From Sesamum alatum (taxonomy: Eukaryota; Streptophyta; Magnoliopsida; Lamiales; Pedaliaceae): a stretch of DNA of 64,000 bases. Under the pieces are notes generated by a model that saw only the letters and a program-made list of their open reading frames with translations, was not told where the DNA came from and made no database searches. The DNA is taken from contig JACGWO010000012.1 in assembly GCA_034509735.1 (NCBI GenBank), positions 5,702,367 through 5,766,366 on the forward strand. Direction: 5' to 3'. The position numbers and the translations under genes are program-made. Of this stretch, positions 1-12,040 are shown piece after piece. Positions within the stretch are counted from its first letter, which is position 1. Every line of letters starts with the position of its first letter.

Positions 1-150
1 ATTTTAATAAAAAAATATTCAAAGGCAAAATGATCAATTTCAGGCCTTTGGTTAAAATTACAAACATCAGTGGGTAATTATAATTTTAAAACAACGATGA
101 AGTATTTATAATTATGTCAAATTTCAAATAAAGTGGATGTAATTTATCCT
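1..150. repeat. right arm of a fold-back MITE (truncated by window start)
   Basis: The stretch resembles the right end of the element at 9786-10197: phrases such as 'acaacgatgaagtattta' and 'ggatgtaatttatcct' correspond to its right arm. The remaining left part lies outside the window. The rest up to 726 is AT-rich spacer in which I see no gene. Confidence 0.5.
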
Positions 151-726
151 ATTTGGAAAAGTCAAACCTTATTTCTGAAATTCTGTGGAGAAAATTCGTG
201 TTTGTGTCCCTCTTACATTTATGATGAATTGTTGTTTGTGTCGATATGGATAAGATCTCCACTTCATTCTTGCTTAACAATTAATTCATCCTTTTGTCTT
301 CATTTTCTTCACCTTCTTTTATTATGGTTGACGACTTTTATACTTTTGGTTTGGTTTTGAATTTTTGAGATATTAATTTGACATTAATTAACGTGATATG
401 AATGTGCCCATTTTAATATGTGATTAGTTGAGTCTTGTGTATTCTTTGAATTTTAGATCATATATTTGGATTTGATTTCATTGTTTTTGTACGTTTTTTA
501 GTAATGCGAACGTAAACTATTTTTTGAGGGATTTGATGTTTTTAGATATAATTATTACACAAAAGTCAAATATTTTAATGGGATTTTTTTGTTTTTGTTT
601 TTTATCAAATCTTAAGTTTTCATATTTAACGATTGACTAAGCTCAAATCCCACCTACGTATGAATTTATTTTCTCAATAGTTATCTGCCTACTTTAGTAA
701 TAGTTATTGATTTGTTATAAATATAT

Positions 727-1271
727 GGGATAATTACACCCCATTTTTTGAGATTTGGTGTTATTACATGTAGACCCTTCTGTGATTTTAAAAGTTACAT
801 TTAGTATTCCTGAGGTTTGCTCCGGTTTAATAAATAGGTCATTCTATTAGTCGAAATTCACTGAATTTGTTGATATTAGCAAAAAAACTGAATTTAAGTC
901 GATATTTACTATTGATTAACTTATTATTGACTTATTATAGGTCAAATAAATTTTTTTATGGCCAAACTACTCTAATATATCTTCACAAGTTAATGTATGT
1001 GAGGAGGTATATCTTCATCGTTATAAGGGTAGTTTAGTCATAAAATATGTGCTTGGCCTGCATAAGTCATTAATAAGTCAATCAGGGTTAAATATCGATT
1101 TTCATTCAATTTTTCTCGTTAATATCAACAAATTCAGTGAATTTTAACTGACAAATGAATCTTTTTGTTAGATAGAAGCAAACTTCAAGGGTACTTAATA
1201 GAATTATTCAAATTATAGGGAGTTTATGTGTAATTACACCAAACTTCAAGGGGTGAGAGTGTAATTATTTT
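727..1271. mobile_element. fold-back MITE, Mutator-like (9-bp TSD)
   Basis: The two ends are inverted copies: the left begins GGGATAATTACACCCC and the right arm ends with the complement (aaacttcaaggggtgagagt, then gtaattat). The arms pair over a few hundred bases, including a segment around 'cactgaatttgttgatatta' and its complement near 1120-1140. The 9-mer TAAATATAT sits just left (718-726) and again at 1272-1280. No ORF is carried. A 9-bp duplication with long terminal inverted repeats fits the Mutator superfamily; that assignment is inferred. Confidence 0.75.
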
Positions 1272-1449
1272 TAAATATATAATATTAATTATTAGTATAT
1301 TGATTGTTATAATCATCAGTGATTGATATATATATTTATATCACAATAAAATTGTAATCAATTTGCTAAAAAAAAAGATTTGGAAGTAAATGGCCTGAGT
1401 TTCAAAGGTGCAACTAGCTGAAGGTTTAAGATACCCTACCCTACCCTAC

Positions 1450-3090
1450 GAGTTAATTGTAAAATTAGTCCCATAGTATAGGTTTTTTTGCAACTTTAGT
1501 CCCATGCTTTTGAAAATAGCTAAATTTAGTCCCACACTTTAACATTTTTTAGCAAAATCAGTCCCGCCGTTAAAAATATAACGAAAAAATCAGAAACACG
1601 TTAGGATGACCGGTTGAAGGTGAGGGTTGACTGGCAAAACAGGTTTTGCAAGGGAGTTAATTGCAAAATTGGTCCCACACTTTAACTTTTTTTTGCAAAA
1701 CCAGTCTCACCATTAAAAATGTGATAGAAAAGCCACGTACTTAGCATGTGGTCCTTAGTGTTACCGATTTAGGGGAGACTGATAGTTTTAGGTTAAAGGG
1801 GGAATTTGGTTTTATTAAAAAAAGATACCCATTTACCCAACTCAATAAAAATTAAGGAGAGAGAAAATTACTTTATTTATTCTCAAAACAAAACCCTTAT
1901 CCTCTTTGTGGATTGAAATTGAATCCGAAGGCGACTGACATGTGAAGACGCGATCGTCCCTTGTGATTTTCCTACACCCAACTGCATTAGCATGATAACT
2001 CAAATTTAGAACAACAATTGTTCTCTTAAAGGTAATACGGGTCCCTAAGCCACAAAAGGCGACAAAGCAGGCATAAGGGAACATAAAAATTTTAAAAAGC
2101 ATAAGGTACAACGAAAAACTCGACAAAGTTGGCAATAAAAATTCACATATCTCAAAACATAAAAACATCAACTCTCAAAAACATAAATATATATATGCTT
2201 TTATTCAGTGACCTTCAGCAAAATACACAAAAATTCTGAAAAATAAAAATAAAATTAAAGACTTTACTGAAGATTATGATATGTAGAAGTCTTTATTTTT
2301 TTTGGATATTTTTTTGTGTATTTTGCTAAAGATTACTAAAAAAAAAAAAACCATATTTGTTTTGTGTTTTTCGGAGTTGATGTTTTTATGTTTTGAGATA
2401 TGAGAATCTTTTTGTTGCCTACTTTGTCGAGTTTTTCGTTGTCCCTTATTCTTTTGCTAGAAAAATTTTATGGTCCCTTATGCCTGCTTTGTCGCCTTTT
2501 GTGGCTTAGGGACCTGTATTGCATTCAAGGGAACAGTTGTTGTTCTAAATTTGAGGGATCATGCTGATGCAGTTGGGTGCAGGAAAATCACAAGGAACAA
2601 TTGCGTCTTCACACGTCAGTCGCCTTCGGATTCAATATCAGTCGACAAAGAGGATAAGGGTTTTGTTTTGGGAAGAATTAAAGTGGTTTTCTCTCTCCTC
2701 AATTTTTATTGAGTTGGGTAAATGGGTAAAAAAAATTTAACCAAATTGCCCCCTTAACCTAAAACTACCAGTCTCTCCCTAAACCGGTAACACTAACAAC
2801 CATATGCTAAGTACGTGGCCTTTCTGTCACATTTTTAACGGTGGAACTGGTTTTGCAAAAATAATGTTAAAGTGTGGGACAAATTTTACAATTAACTCCC
2901 CCGCAAAACCTGTTTTCCCAGTCAACCCCCACCTTCAACCGGTCATTAACATGTTTCTGATTTTTTTCGTTATATTTTTAACGACAAAACTAATTTTGCA
3001 AGAAAATATTAAAGTATGGGACTAAATTTAAGCATGGGACTAAAGTTACAAACAGACCTATATTGTGGGATTAATTTTGCAATTAACTCC
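1450..3090. mobile_element. 1.6-kb near-complete fold-back element with 9-bp TSD
   Basis: Almost the whole element is one inverted repeat centred near 2265; each arm is about 800 bp. The left end reads GAGTTAATTGTAAAATTAGT and the right end is its near complement. CTACCCTAC occurs directly before (1441-1449) and after (3091-3099), a perfect 9-bp target duplication. Each arm holds the same short ORF in opposite directions (1842-2171 on -, 2470-2712 on +). Because the arms are copies, that is not independent evidence of coding. It has the form of a Mutator-like non-autonomous element and would transcribe into a long hairpin. Confidence 0.8.
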
Positions 3091-3392
3091 CTACCCTACA
3101 TTACCAAAATATATTTGCCAAATATGCGCAACCAAACAAGCCCCAAAACCATTAACATCATTAAAGATGGAATAAAATAACCCCTTTTTTGGCCTTTGAT
3201 TCCTAACTTAACAGAAATCAATTTAGGGTTTGTTGGATTAAGTAGCAATTGTCATTGTCTTCTCAAAAGTTACTTCAAAGATGCCCATATTCATCCATGA
3301 AAAGTATATATATATCCCTAAAGAGTTCTAAAAGAACTTTTCTTTATTCAAACATGTTTGTATTAATTAATTCATTATTGTATAAATATTAG

Positions 3393-3775
3393 AATAAATT
3401 ACAGTCACCTTTGTTAAGTTTGACATAATTACAAATATTCCCTCGTTGTTCGAAAAATTACAAATACCCCCTGAGGTTTGTAATTTTTAAATTTTAATCA
3501 AATGCCTGAAATTGACCATTTTGCCCTTGAATTTTTAGTTAAAATTGTAATAAAATCAACCGAGGCAAATTGCAATATTGCTCCTCTGTGTAAAAAACTT
3601 AAGGAACCTCTCCATGTGCATTGTAGTCCAAAACAATTCAAAAAAATTTAAAAATAATTCAGTTTGTATAAGAGTATTTTGGTCAGTTCACCCATAAAAA
3701 TGGATGAAAATGGGTTATTTCTTAGACGGTTATAAACCTCAGGGGGGAATTTGAATTTATAATTTTGTGTTTGTT
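3393..3775. repeat. degraded fold-back MITE of the 9786-10197 family
   Basis: The left part carries 'aaattacagtcacc' and 'ccccctgaggtttgt'; the right part carries 'aaacctcagggggg'. These match the theme of the element at 9786-10197 and of the arm at 1-150. The ends are eroded, so the boundaries are approximate. No coding content. Confidence 0.5.
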
Positions 3776-3884
3776 TGATTAAGGCAAAATGAATTATTAG
3801 TACTAGTGTGTGTGAAACACCCAAATGTGTGTGCAATTAATTTAAAACTATATCATTGGTTACTTTTTCAAAATATATATGTAA

Positions 3885-4160
3885 TACTACAAGAAAATAT
3901 TTCAATAGCTATGAAAAAATTTGATGTTAAAATAAGTTTTGAGCTAATTAGCAAGGTAAATTTTCGTTGCTAATCTACATTGTTTAATATATATTTAAAT
4001 AATTTGTTGTTAAATTCGTTATCAAGTAAATTTTCACTGCTAAATTTTTAGTAAGTAAAATTTTTGTATTTAAATCATGTAGATTAGAAACGAGAACTTT
4101 GTTTGCTAATTAGCTCGACGCTAATTTTTTTCGTTGCTATTAAGCCATTTTCTTGTAGTG
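3885..4160. mobile_element. miniature CACTA-like element
   Basis: The left end reads TACTACAAGAAAAT (a CACTACAAGAAA terminus with its first base changed) and the right end reads ATTTTCTTGTAGTG. CACTACAAGAAA is the typical terminus of plant CACTA (En/Spm) elements. The interior forms a loose fold-back, with 'gagctaattagcaa' and 'ttgctaattagctc' as complements. At about 276 bp with no ORF it is non-autonomous. Confidence 0.65.
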
Positions 4161-4429
4161 TTAGTTAAATAAACAAAAAGTAATAAAAAGATAAAAATTG
4201 TGGGAGTGTATTGAAAGAAGAGTGGGGAAGAGAGAGAGGTTGAGAAAAGAAAAATTATATTGAAATAATTTTAAAAATAAAAAAAAATGACATACAAAAA
4301 ATAAAATTGCGACGCGAAAGTGGTGCTCTTCGATTATAATAAGGTATAGATATATTGATATTCCTGAGCTATATAGTAAGCTAAGGGTGTCACTATGAAA
4401 TGGTATAATTTACATATAAGGTAAATTTT

Positions 4430-4758
4430 GGGGTAAAATGCTTTTTTGGTCCCGTAACACTAGGGCATTATTTGTTTTGGTACCACAAATTAGGTAAGTG
4501 GCTGTTTTAGTCCCGTAAAACACGTTTTTTAAATTTTTTTTGTCCTAAAATGTCACGTTTTTCAGTTTTTTTGTTCTCAATTTCACTTTGGTCCCAAAAT
4601 ATCATGTCATTTTTTAGACCAAAAAAACAAAACGTGTTTATGGGACCCAAAAAATTGAAAAATGTGTTTTATGGGTCTAAAACAGCCACATACCTAAATT
4701 ATGGTACCAAAACAAATAATGTCCTAATCTTACGGGATCCAAAAAGCATTTTGCCCGA
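4430..4758. mobile_element. fold-back MITE
   Basis: The left arm begins GGGGTAAAATGCTTTTTTGG and the right arm ends ccaaaaagcattttgccc; the pairing continues inward ('gtggctgttttag' with 'ctaaaacagccac'). TAAATTTT flanks it at 4422-4429 and 4759-4766, so the duplication is 8 to 9 bp. No protein is encoded; the open frame across it is part of the repeat. Confidence 0.7.
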
Positions 4759-5218
4759 TAAATTTTACATCGATACTCTCTAAAATTAGGTCTAACCAAA
4801 AAATATCTCATGTCATATGTAAAGCTACAAGTACACATTACAGTCATAGCGAAATCTTACCAGACACTTACCTGTATAATTTTACAAAAGACAAAAAAAT
4901 ATTTGTGTAATTAAATCTAGTTCCAGAGGTATTAATGTAATTTAATCCTTATATATACATAATTCAGTTTGCAATTATTTCAAACGCCATTTATATGCAT
5001 TGACATTATTATTTTTCTTCGTCATTATATTACGTAAATTATCACACTCATCATTGTAAGTTTCAACCTTCTCCAAATATGGAAGTAACAATATATATAT
5101 TATAGTCAATTCAAAATTAGACTACATAAATATCTAACGAAAACAAAAATTACTATCAAATACGTAGTTGCTAATATTGGATAGGAAAAGGACCGAATAA
5201 TAATTTTAATAAAAAAGT

Positions 5219-5262
5219 CTCCCCCCCCCCCCCCCCTCTCTCTCTATATATATATATAAGAT
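5219..5262. repeat. poly-C / CT / TA simple repeat
   Basis: A run of about 16 C is followed by (CT)n and then (TA)n. The flanking stretch from 4767 to about 5370 is AT-rich spacer with nothing else I can support. Confidence 0.8.
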
Positions 5263-5374
5263 TTCAAAATTAAATGAATTTTTTCCACACTCCTACATAT
5301 GAATGATTAATAAAGCAGGAAATGAAAAATATCTATATATTAATCATTCACGTAATTCTTTTTATATATGTTGA

Positions 5375-5885
5375 TCCAGTTCATAATACTCGATCTCAAG
5401 TATTGATACAATATCCCTTCGATATCCTTGAGAGATCTCGATCCAATAGCTCATTCCAGACAATGAGGTCCCTAAGAAGAGAGCAAACATGAGTTTAGTC
5501 GGGATGGTCCTCAACGAAGACCCTCCGATGCTTAAGTCAAATGGTGTTCGAGATAGAGAAAATCGACCACAAGTAGTTGAAACTGTAATAAATGCACATA
5601 CCTGTAATAAATGAGAATGTCTTCTATTTATAGGGTCATATGTACGTATCTATTCGGTCCATGTGGCAAGATCTTGGCGATTTCCCATTAACAATATCGA
5701 AGGTGGCTGGTGGATCCATGTGTGCTAGTCGGGTCGAGGTCACCCGACCCCGCTGAAAAAGTGCGCAAATCCTGATAGTTCAAGTGTGATTTCGGCCTCT
5801 TTCAAGGATATTTTCGGAACAGGAGGGGTAACCCCGTCATTTTTATCTATGAGATTGTACGTAGTAGGGTATATATAGGGTCCAC
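5375..5885 (-). mobile_element. LTR-like retroelement remnant, reverse orientation
   Basis: Read on the minus strand this has LTR features. A TATA box (ccctataaatagaag) lies about 130 bases before a segment reading TTGACTTAAGCATCGGAGGG and then 'cttcgttgaggacc'. That segment is shared with the plus-strand copy at 6289-6665. The base composition is more GC-rich than its surroundings. No gag or pol coding is present, so it is a solo LTR or a small LTR-derived piece. Borders are approximate. Confidence 0.55.
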
Positions 5886-6288
5886 ACAATCCAACCTTAT
5901 TCATATATTCAATCTTATCTCTAAATCAATTAATATGCATGGAGACAGGAAGTATGAAGAATACCCCCACTAAGTTTTTAATTTCAAACAGAATCATAAT
6001 ATAAAGGAATAAATATTGCATATATATATATATTCCGTCTATTTAATATTTTTATATAAATGTGTGTAAAAGCACCATCTTCTTCCTCAATAAAAATAGT
6101 ATATATGAAAATGACTGGTTAGAATTTCTCTATGTGTTGGATGCTGCTCGTGCTCCACTTTCACAATATTATATTATATGAGATAATTATATTTACTCCC
6201 CTAATATATAGTCTATCTATATTGATAAGGGTAATTATGATACAAGAAAAAAAGACAAAAGTATCCTTCAAAAATCCTAAATTGCAGG

Positions 6289-6665
6289 TTTGGGCGGAAC
6301 CAAATTCTTATTCGGGAGGGTTGGCGACTCGACCCACCTGTCGAAGACTCGGGTCCAGGTGACCCGATCAGAACAAGCCCTCAAATAGGAGTTGTTGGAT
6401 TGATTGGAAATGACAGAGTTGACAAGACATTTGGCAGAAAGTAAATGGGCAAATCCGACCCTATAAATACCACTCTCAGATTATAAGCATTTAAGGTGCG
6501 ATTTTTATGACACAAGCATTAAATACTGAGGAGATCGATTCCTTCTATTTTCATCTAGTCTCTGACTTAAGCATTGGAGGATCTTAGTTGGGGACCTCCC
6601 AACTAGCCTAGCGATTCTCTTTTCTCAGGTACCAAGTTACCTAGAGAAGTCATAGGTGACCAACG
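6289..6665 (+). mobile_element. LTR-like retroelement remnant, forward orientation
   Basis: It shares with 5375-5885, in the opposite orientation, a TATA-like 'ccctataaatacc' followed by CTGACTTAAGCATTGGAGGA and 'cttagttggggacctcc'. There is no coding region. The copies are diverged, so they are probably two insertions of one family and not the two LTRs of one element, which would be direct repeats. Confidence 0.55.
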
Positions 6666-8275
6666 ACCCTGGATCATATATATACTACTCTTGTATTTTG
6701 CATAATTACAGAAATTATTCATGACAATCAAAAAACAAGAGTAGTTTGTGTAATGGTGTTTTTATTTTTTGGGGTGTATGCATGACTTTTTCAAAAATAT
6801 GGTTGATTTGTGTAAATGACATTAACGTTTCAAATAATTTTTTAAAAGAATTGGATGATTTGTGTAAATACACTGTAGATAAGATGTATTATTCTATATT
6901 ATATATTATATATACATATAAATAACAAGTGATGTACAACTCGTGAAGCATGATATTCGAGGAAAAAAAAGGCATGAAGATGCTTACATATATACACAAT
7001 AGCTATATATAATTCATTTATTTGTAACTATATAGTTAGGTTATGATCATAATTAACATAGAGATTTGCATAAATATTTTACAAATTAATTATATATGAA
7101 CGATCTTTATATTTTGGGATTCGGAGATTTTGAGATACCTCACGGGTATACAAGTGTGTTCACATTATCAAACACGTGATTATTTTTTTTCCCTAATGAA
7201 ATAATGGTATCATATAATAAATTAAATATACATATCTAATAAAAATTCGAATTTTCGAACTCGTACTTATGAAACTTTTATCTTTAATTCTTACATATTA
7301 TGAACGCAGATAAAGTGATTATACCAACGATGTGAAATTTGAAGTTATGAGTTTGAGTCTCACTAGACGTGTGCGTATTTGTCACACTTTATATGAGTGT
7401 TTATAATTTATTTATTATTTTTAGTCATATTGATGCATTACTCAATTTATCAAAATTATATTAATGTATTCATTATTTAAATACCACTTTTTTTAAAGAA
7501 AAAAAAATAGTGATTATAAGACAACAAATTTGTACCTTAAACCCACCTACCCCATTCTTTTGCAATTTCTTATACTCTTCTCCCCTACTATTGCCCTTTC
7601 AATTCCACCAACCCACCCACCCACCAAAAATAATAATAATAATAACAACAATATTAATATTAATATTAATATTAATAATAATTTGTCTCGAAACTATAAT
7701 CCTACCTTATTTTTTCAACTATAACATTCTGAATTTAAGGCACGGACGAACGCCGTATAATATATGTTTTTATATTGTATAAATATGACCAATTAATTAA
7801 TTTTACCTAAAAATAATATATATATATACACACACACATACACATATATGTGTTGGTGAGTGTGAGACACTGCGTTTAAGTTGGGTTTTGGATAGAGTTT
7901 AATGCAATTTACTTCCCTGTGATATTGCAAATGAACAAATTGTCCCCCTGTGAAAAAAAAATAGCAATTTACCTCCCCGTGTTCTTTAAAATGGAGCAAT
8001 TTACCTCCCAATCTGAGATATAAATTGATTTATTTTAAAAAATATAAGGAGATAAATTATTATTTTATTTTTCATAAGGAATAATTTACTTATTTAAAAT
8101 ATCACATGAGAATTGTTTGCATTTTTCCGATTTGAATATATAGTATGTCAGGCTCAGACGTAGAGTGAATGGTCTTAAATACGGAAGTGGTGCTGTAGAC
8201 TGCCCAAATATTTGGGAAATTATCTGTAGGCAACTAACGACAGGCAGGACCACGTACTATTTGTAAATTTGTAAT
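6666..8275. other. AT-rich spacer with simple repeats and MITE debris
   Basis: No gene is seen. 6670-6890 weakly resembles the 10329-10614 MITE family ('gtttgtgtaatgg', 'gatttgtgtaaatg'). A trinucleotide tract of AAT/ATT units lies at about 7627-7683. Between 7890 and 8020 the phrase 'gcaatttacctccc' recurs with variations, which looks like one arm of another fold-back repeat. The short open frames here come from the repeats. Confidence 0.6.
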
Positions 8276-8749
8276 GGCTTAAATGAATTTTTCATCTTGA
8301 ATTTTTTGTATTTTGACGTGTTAATAAATAAGTCTTGTAATTTTTTAATTTTTCGAGGTTTTGATCCTTTAATTATCGAAGTTTACAAATATTACCGATT
8401 TTTTTTTTTAATTTGGGCTTTTGTTCCCATTGGTCAAATTACTGCCAGCATGGAACCAAATTTTCTTCCTATATTATTTATATTTTGGTGTTTTAGTCCT
8501 TTATCTTTTTAGTGTAGCAAATAGATCATGTAACTTATATTTTTTTGTGATTTTGGTCCATTAAATTGACTAATGGGAACAAAAGCCCCAAATTAAAAAA
8601 AAAATCCGACAATATTTGCAAACTCCGGCGATTGAAGGACCAAAATCATGAAAAATTAAAAAATTACAGAATATATTTGCTACCCTAAAAAGATAAAGGA
8701 CTAAAAGTTAAAATATAAAAAAATATAGGACAAAAAATATATTTAATCC
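8276..8749. mobile_element. fold-back MITE with 10-bp TSD
   Basis: The left end starts GGCTTAAATGAATTTTTCAT and the right end finishes 'aaaaaatatatttaatcc', its loose complement. Inner arms pair well: 'aatttgggcttttgttccca' on the left and its complement at about 8570-8595 on the right. AATTTGTAAT occurs at 8266-8275 and 8750-8759, a perfect 10-bp duplication. This fits a Mutator-like MITE. Confidence 0.75.
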
Positions 8750-9007
8750 AATTTGTAATTGTTTTCCACTACAACCATGTCCTTAATGATATGCAAACTG
8801 GCCGGTCCAATAAGGCCAATTCGGTCATTACCATTTAAGCGCGCGGAGCAATTAATGATGTCTTGACTTAATAGTTGGATTTGATATATCATAACTCTGT
8901 ATATACAATGTCTGAATTATATTTCAATGAGACACATAAATTTTTCAAAAGAGAAATGTATTTATAGTCGAACTTTATCTTTTCGACAAAAAAAATAATA
9001 ATAACAA

Positions 9008-9773
9008 GGGTTAAATACAATTACCACCCCTAAAGTATCCACCCCATATCAATTACCCACTAAAGTATTAAAATCTTTAAAAAAAACCCTGATCTTCTAA
9101 CTCTTTTACTTTTTAAGTTTAAAAAGTCCATTTTACCCTTACTAAAAATTGCGTTATGAAAAAAAAATTAAAGGGGTTTTTAAAATACTAAAATCACCTT
9201 TGTCGAAGCTCTATCTAATTCTAGTTTCAACTCTTTCATCGAATTCTTTTTATTTTCATAATTCTAAAGTACTTAGAGTTCATTTTATTTTAATTTCACT
9301 ACTTGTTTGTCAAACCAAATTAAAAATAAATTTATAAATGTATATATATATTTAAATAAATATACAATTAATAAAATTGAAAGGGCTGATGAATTAATAA
9401 AAAATATACAATTAATATAATTTAAATATATATGGTAATTATATGCATGTATAAATTTATTTTTTACTTGCATGGTTTGACAAATAAGTGAAACTAAAAT
9501 AAAATGACCTCCAAATACTTTAGAATCATAAAAATAAAAATAGTTCGATGAAAAGTGAAACTAGAATTTAAACAAAATTTCGACAAAGAGTGGTTTTGGT
9601 ATTTTAAAAAAATTTAATTTTTTTCATAAAGCAAATTTTAAGGGTAAAATGGATATTTTAAACATAAAAATTAAAGGAGTTAAAAAGTTAGGGGGATTTT
9701 TGAAGGTTTTAATACTTTAGGGGGGTAATTGATGTAGGATGGATACTTTAGGGGTGGTAACTGTATTTAACCC
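9008..9773. mobile_element. Mutator-like MITE with perfect 9-bp TSD (copy 1)
   Basis: Long terminal inverted repeats begin GGGTTAAATACAATTACCAC and end with the complement at 9740-9773. The arms extend over more than 130 bp ('cccactaaagtattaaaa', 'aaaaagtccattttaccctt'). TAATAACAA is found at 8999-9007 and again at 9774-9782. A second, related copy is at 12434-13240. No protein is encoded. Confidence 0.85.
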
Positions 9774-9785
9774 TAATAACAATAA

Positions 9786-10197
9786 GGGTAAATTACAACT
9801 ACCTCCCCTGAGGTTAGACATAATTATAAATACTCCCCTCAAATTAAAAATAATTATGTAGTCCTTAGATGGAGATGTGAAAAGTACCACTTTACCCTTA
9901 TTGATTTTTTTTTATTTTATTAAAAATTAAAAAAAAATGAGCGTGGGTAAAATAAATAATCGTAGAGAATATTAATCCATGAAAATATTTTAATTTTTTT
10001 AAACAATAAATAAAATTATAACTTAGAATCTAAAAGGGTATTTCGGATTGTACATTACAAAAAATGGATGAAAACCCAACAGAATGGGCTCGTTGTTAAA
10101 TAGACGTTAAATTAAGAGGGGTATTTATAATTTTTCAAACAACGAGGATGTATTTATAATTATATCAAACCTCATGAGAAATGAATGTAATTTGCCC
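9786..10197. mobile_element. Mutator-like MITE inserted beside copy 1
   Basis: The left terminus is GGGTAAATTACAACTACCTC and the right terminus ends 'aatgaatgtaatttgccc'. The flanking 9-mers are TAACAATAA (9777-9785) and TAATAATAA (10198-10206), one mismatch. The left duplication overlaps the right target duplication of the element ending at 9773, so the two elements lie 12 bases apart. Confidence 0.75.
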
Positions 10198-10328
10198 TAA
10201 TAATAATTTGGGAAAAAATATATTTGAGATTATTTCATAAATACCCTCTATCTTGATCGCGAAAACAATAATAAAAAGGAAAAAGCCATAAAAGGTGAAG
10301 CCTAAGTACAAAAACATTAAAATATTAA

Positions 10329-10614
10329 GGGACAATTATATTTACACCTATCACATATGGTCTGTTCAAATAAATTATTCATATTTTTTTGAATAATTAC
10401 AGAAACCAACCAATGACAGTAAAAAAAATATGAGTGGTTTGTATAATGATATTGATGGTTTTTCGAGGTGTATATGTAATTTTTTAAAAAATAAGAGTGA
10501 TAGTTTATATACATAATGTTGATATTTTTAATAAATATATGTATAATTATGTAAAAAAAATATTGATAATTTGTATAAACAAACTATAAATCAAGAAGTA
10601 TTAATAATTGTCCC
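10329..10614. mobile_element. 286-bp MITE with perfect 9-bp TSD
   Basis: The left end is GGGACAATTATATTTACACC and the right end finishes AATAATTGTCCC. AAATATTAA lies at 10320-10328 and at 10615-10623, an exact 9-bp target duplication. Related copies or remnants are at 12367-13829 (interrupted) and 28809-29089. No ORF. Confidence 0.8.
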
Positions 10615-10623
10615 AAATATTAA

Positions 10624-10997
10624 TACAAGAAGCAAATATCTTAGCTGGACCTAATTATTATATTTAAATCAACGGCCACGATCACAAGCATTGACCACCA
10701 AACCCATTGGTAGAATACGTACTTAGTATAATTGTTTGGGCATAGATGAGATTCACACAAAAGATCCGTGCATCCAAACAAATTCCTCAATATATATATT
10801 TTTTTTAATTTTTTTAATTAACTCACATGCAGCCACAACGATTATTCCTTGTTTTCTTGCAATAATTACACCAATAAAATTGATTAATGTATAATTATTT
10901 GTCAAAAAAAAAATACTATTATTATATTGTTTATCTGAAGTTGCAATTATCGTAATTAACAATTCACGTGTAATGGCAGCATTAATGGGGTCATAAA

Positions 10998-11030
<33 letters not shown>

Positions 11031-12040
11031 AATAATTAATTAATAATATTTAGTAAAAGTTGTTGGTGAATCATTGTCCACGCCAAATATTTCAAGAATT
11101 ATTTTATACACCACATGCCTCAACCCATTTCGTGGTTTTACCTTACGGTCAATGCACAGTTTGTCAATTAAATAATAATCAATAATTTTGAAAATATACC
11201 CAACTTTTCTTTTTTCTTTTCATTTTCACCCAAAACCAATGGGGGATTTTATTTTAAGTAGACAAAATACTACCTAACTTTCAAATATAAGGATTTCTTT
11301 TTTCTGATTTGATGTTAATGTATATTGATATAAAAAGAAAATATAATTTTTGCTTATAAATAGCACTGAGTTTTTTGTTGTGCCTATAATACTTTTAAGT
11401 TGTTTTTTATTTTTAAAAATATGACGTGTTGGTTTCTATATTTTGTTCTTATTTATTATTATATGTTTTAAAATAAAAAGTATATATATATATATATATT
11501 ATATACGTGCAGAGAAACATGGCGCGACGGCTAATGTATAACAAAAACACAAGTGATGGTTTTGTGAAATTGAGAATTTTGTTTGGATGATTGGGTCATT
11601 TATTCGGTTCATAGTCCCATTTCAGAAAACACGACGAAGTATATTAATTTATTTTAAAAAAAATACAGGAAGATAATTTATTATTTTATTTTTTTATAGG
11701 AGGATAATTCTACCGAGTTCGAGAGGGCGGGGAAAGGCGTAGCATATTACTACATGGGGGAAAAAAAGACTGTAGTCGTCAAAGGCTTGAACTCAATTAT
11801 TTCATAAGGGGTTGTTTTTATTTTCCTTATCTGAATCACAACGATGATCGATTTTTACAAAATTGAAATTAATTATATAGATATATATTATACTAATGTA
11901 TATATAACAAGAGTGAGAAAGTCCCAAACCATCATCCAATAGCCAGATTACAAAAAGTGAAACTTATTTTTAATTATTTAATGTATATATATTGAAAATA
12001 TAAAAGGATTTTTTTAAAAAAGAAAAAGAGAAATGAAAGT
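10624..12040. other. AT-rich spacer
   Basis: No gene is seen. A (TA)n(TG)n microsatellite lies at about 10998-11030 and a TA tract at about 11480-11500. Around 11640-11715 a piece resembles the 8030-8100 stretch ('gataatttattattttattt'), suggesting another decayed repeat copy. Confidence 0.6.

Noticed and set aside
1842..2712. Two facing ORFs of 109 and 80 aa with similar protein sequence
   Set aside because: They are the two arms of one inverted repeat, so their similarity is automatic. No domain, and the frames run into repeat sequence.
5219..5262. C-runs here and at 19579 and 49484 as possible regulatory elements
   Set aside because: Homopolymer tracts at three unrelated places, best explained as slippage; one might be a sequencing artefact.
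7510..7782. 90-aa ORF rich in Ile
   Set aside because: It follows an AAT/ATT trinucleotide repeat; no gene features.
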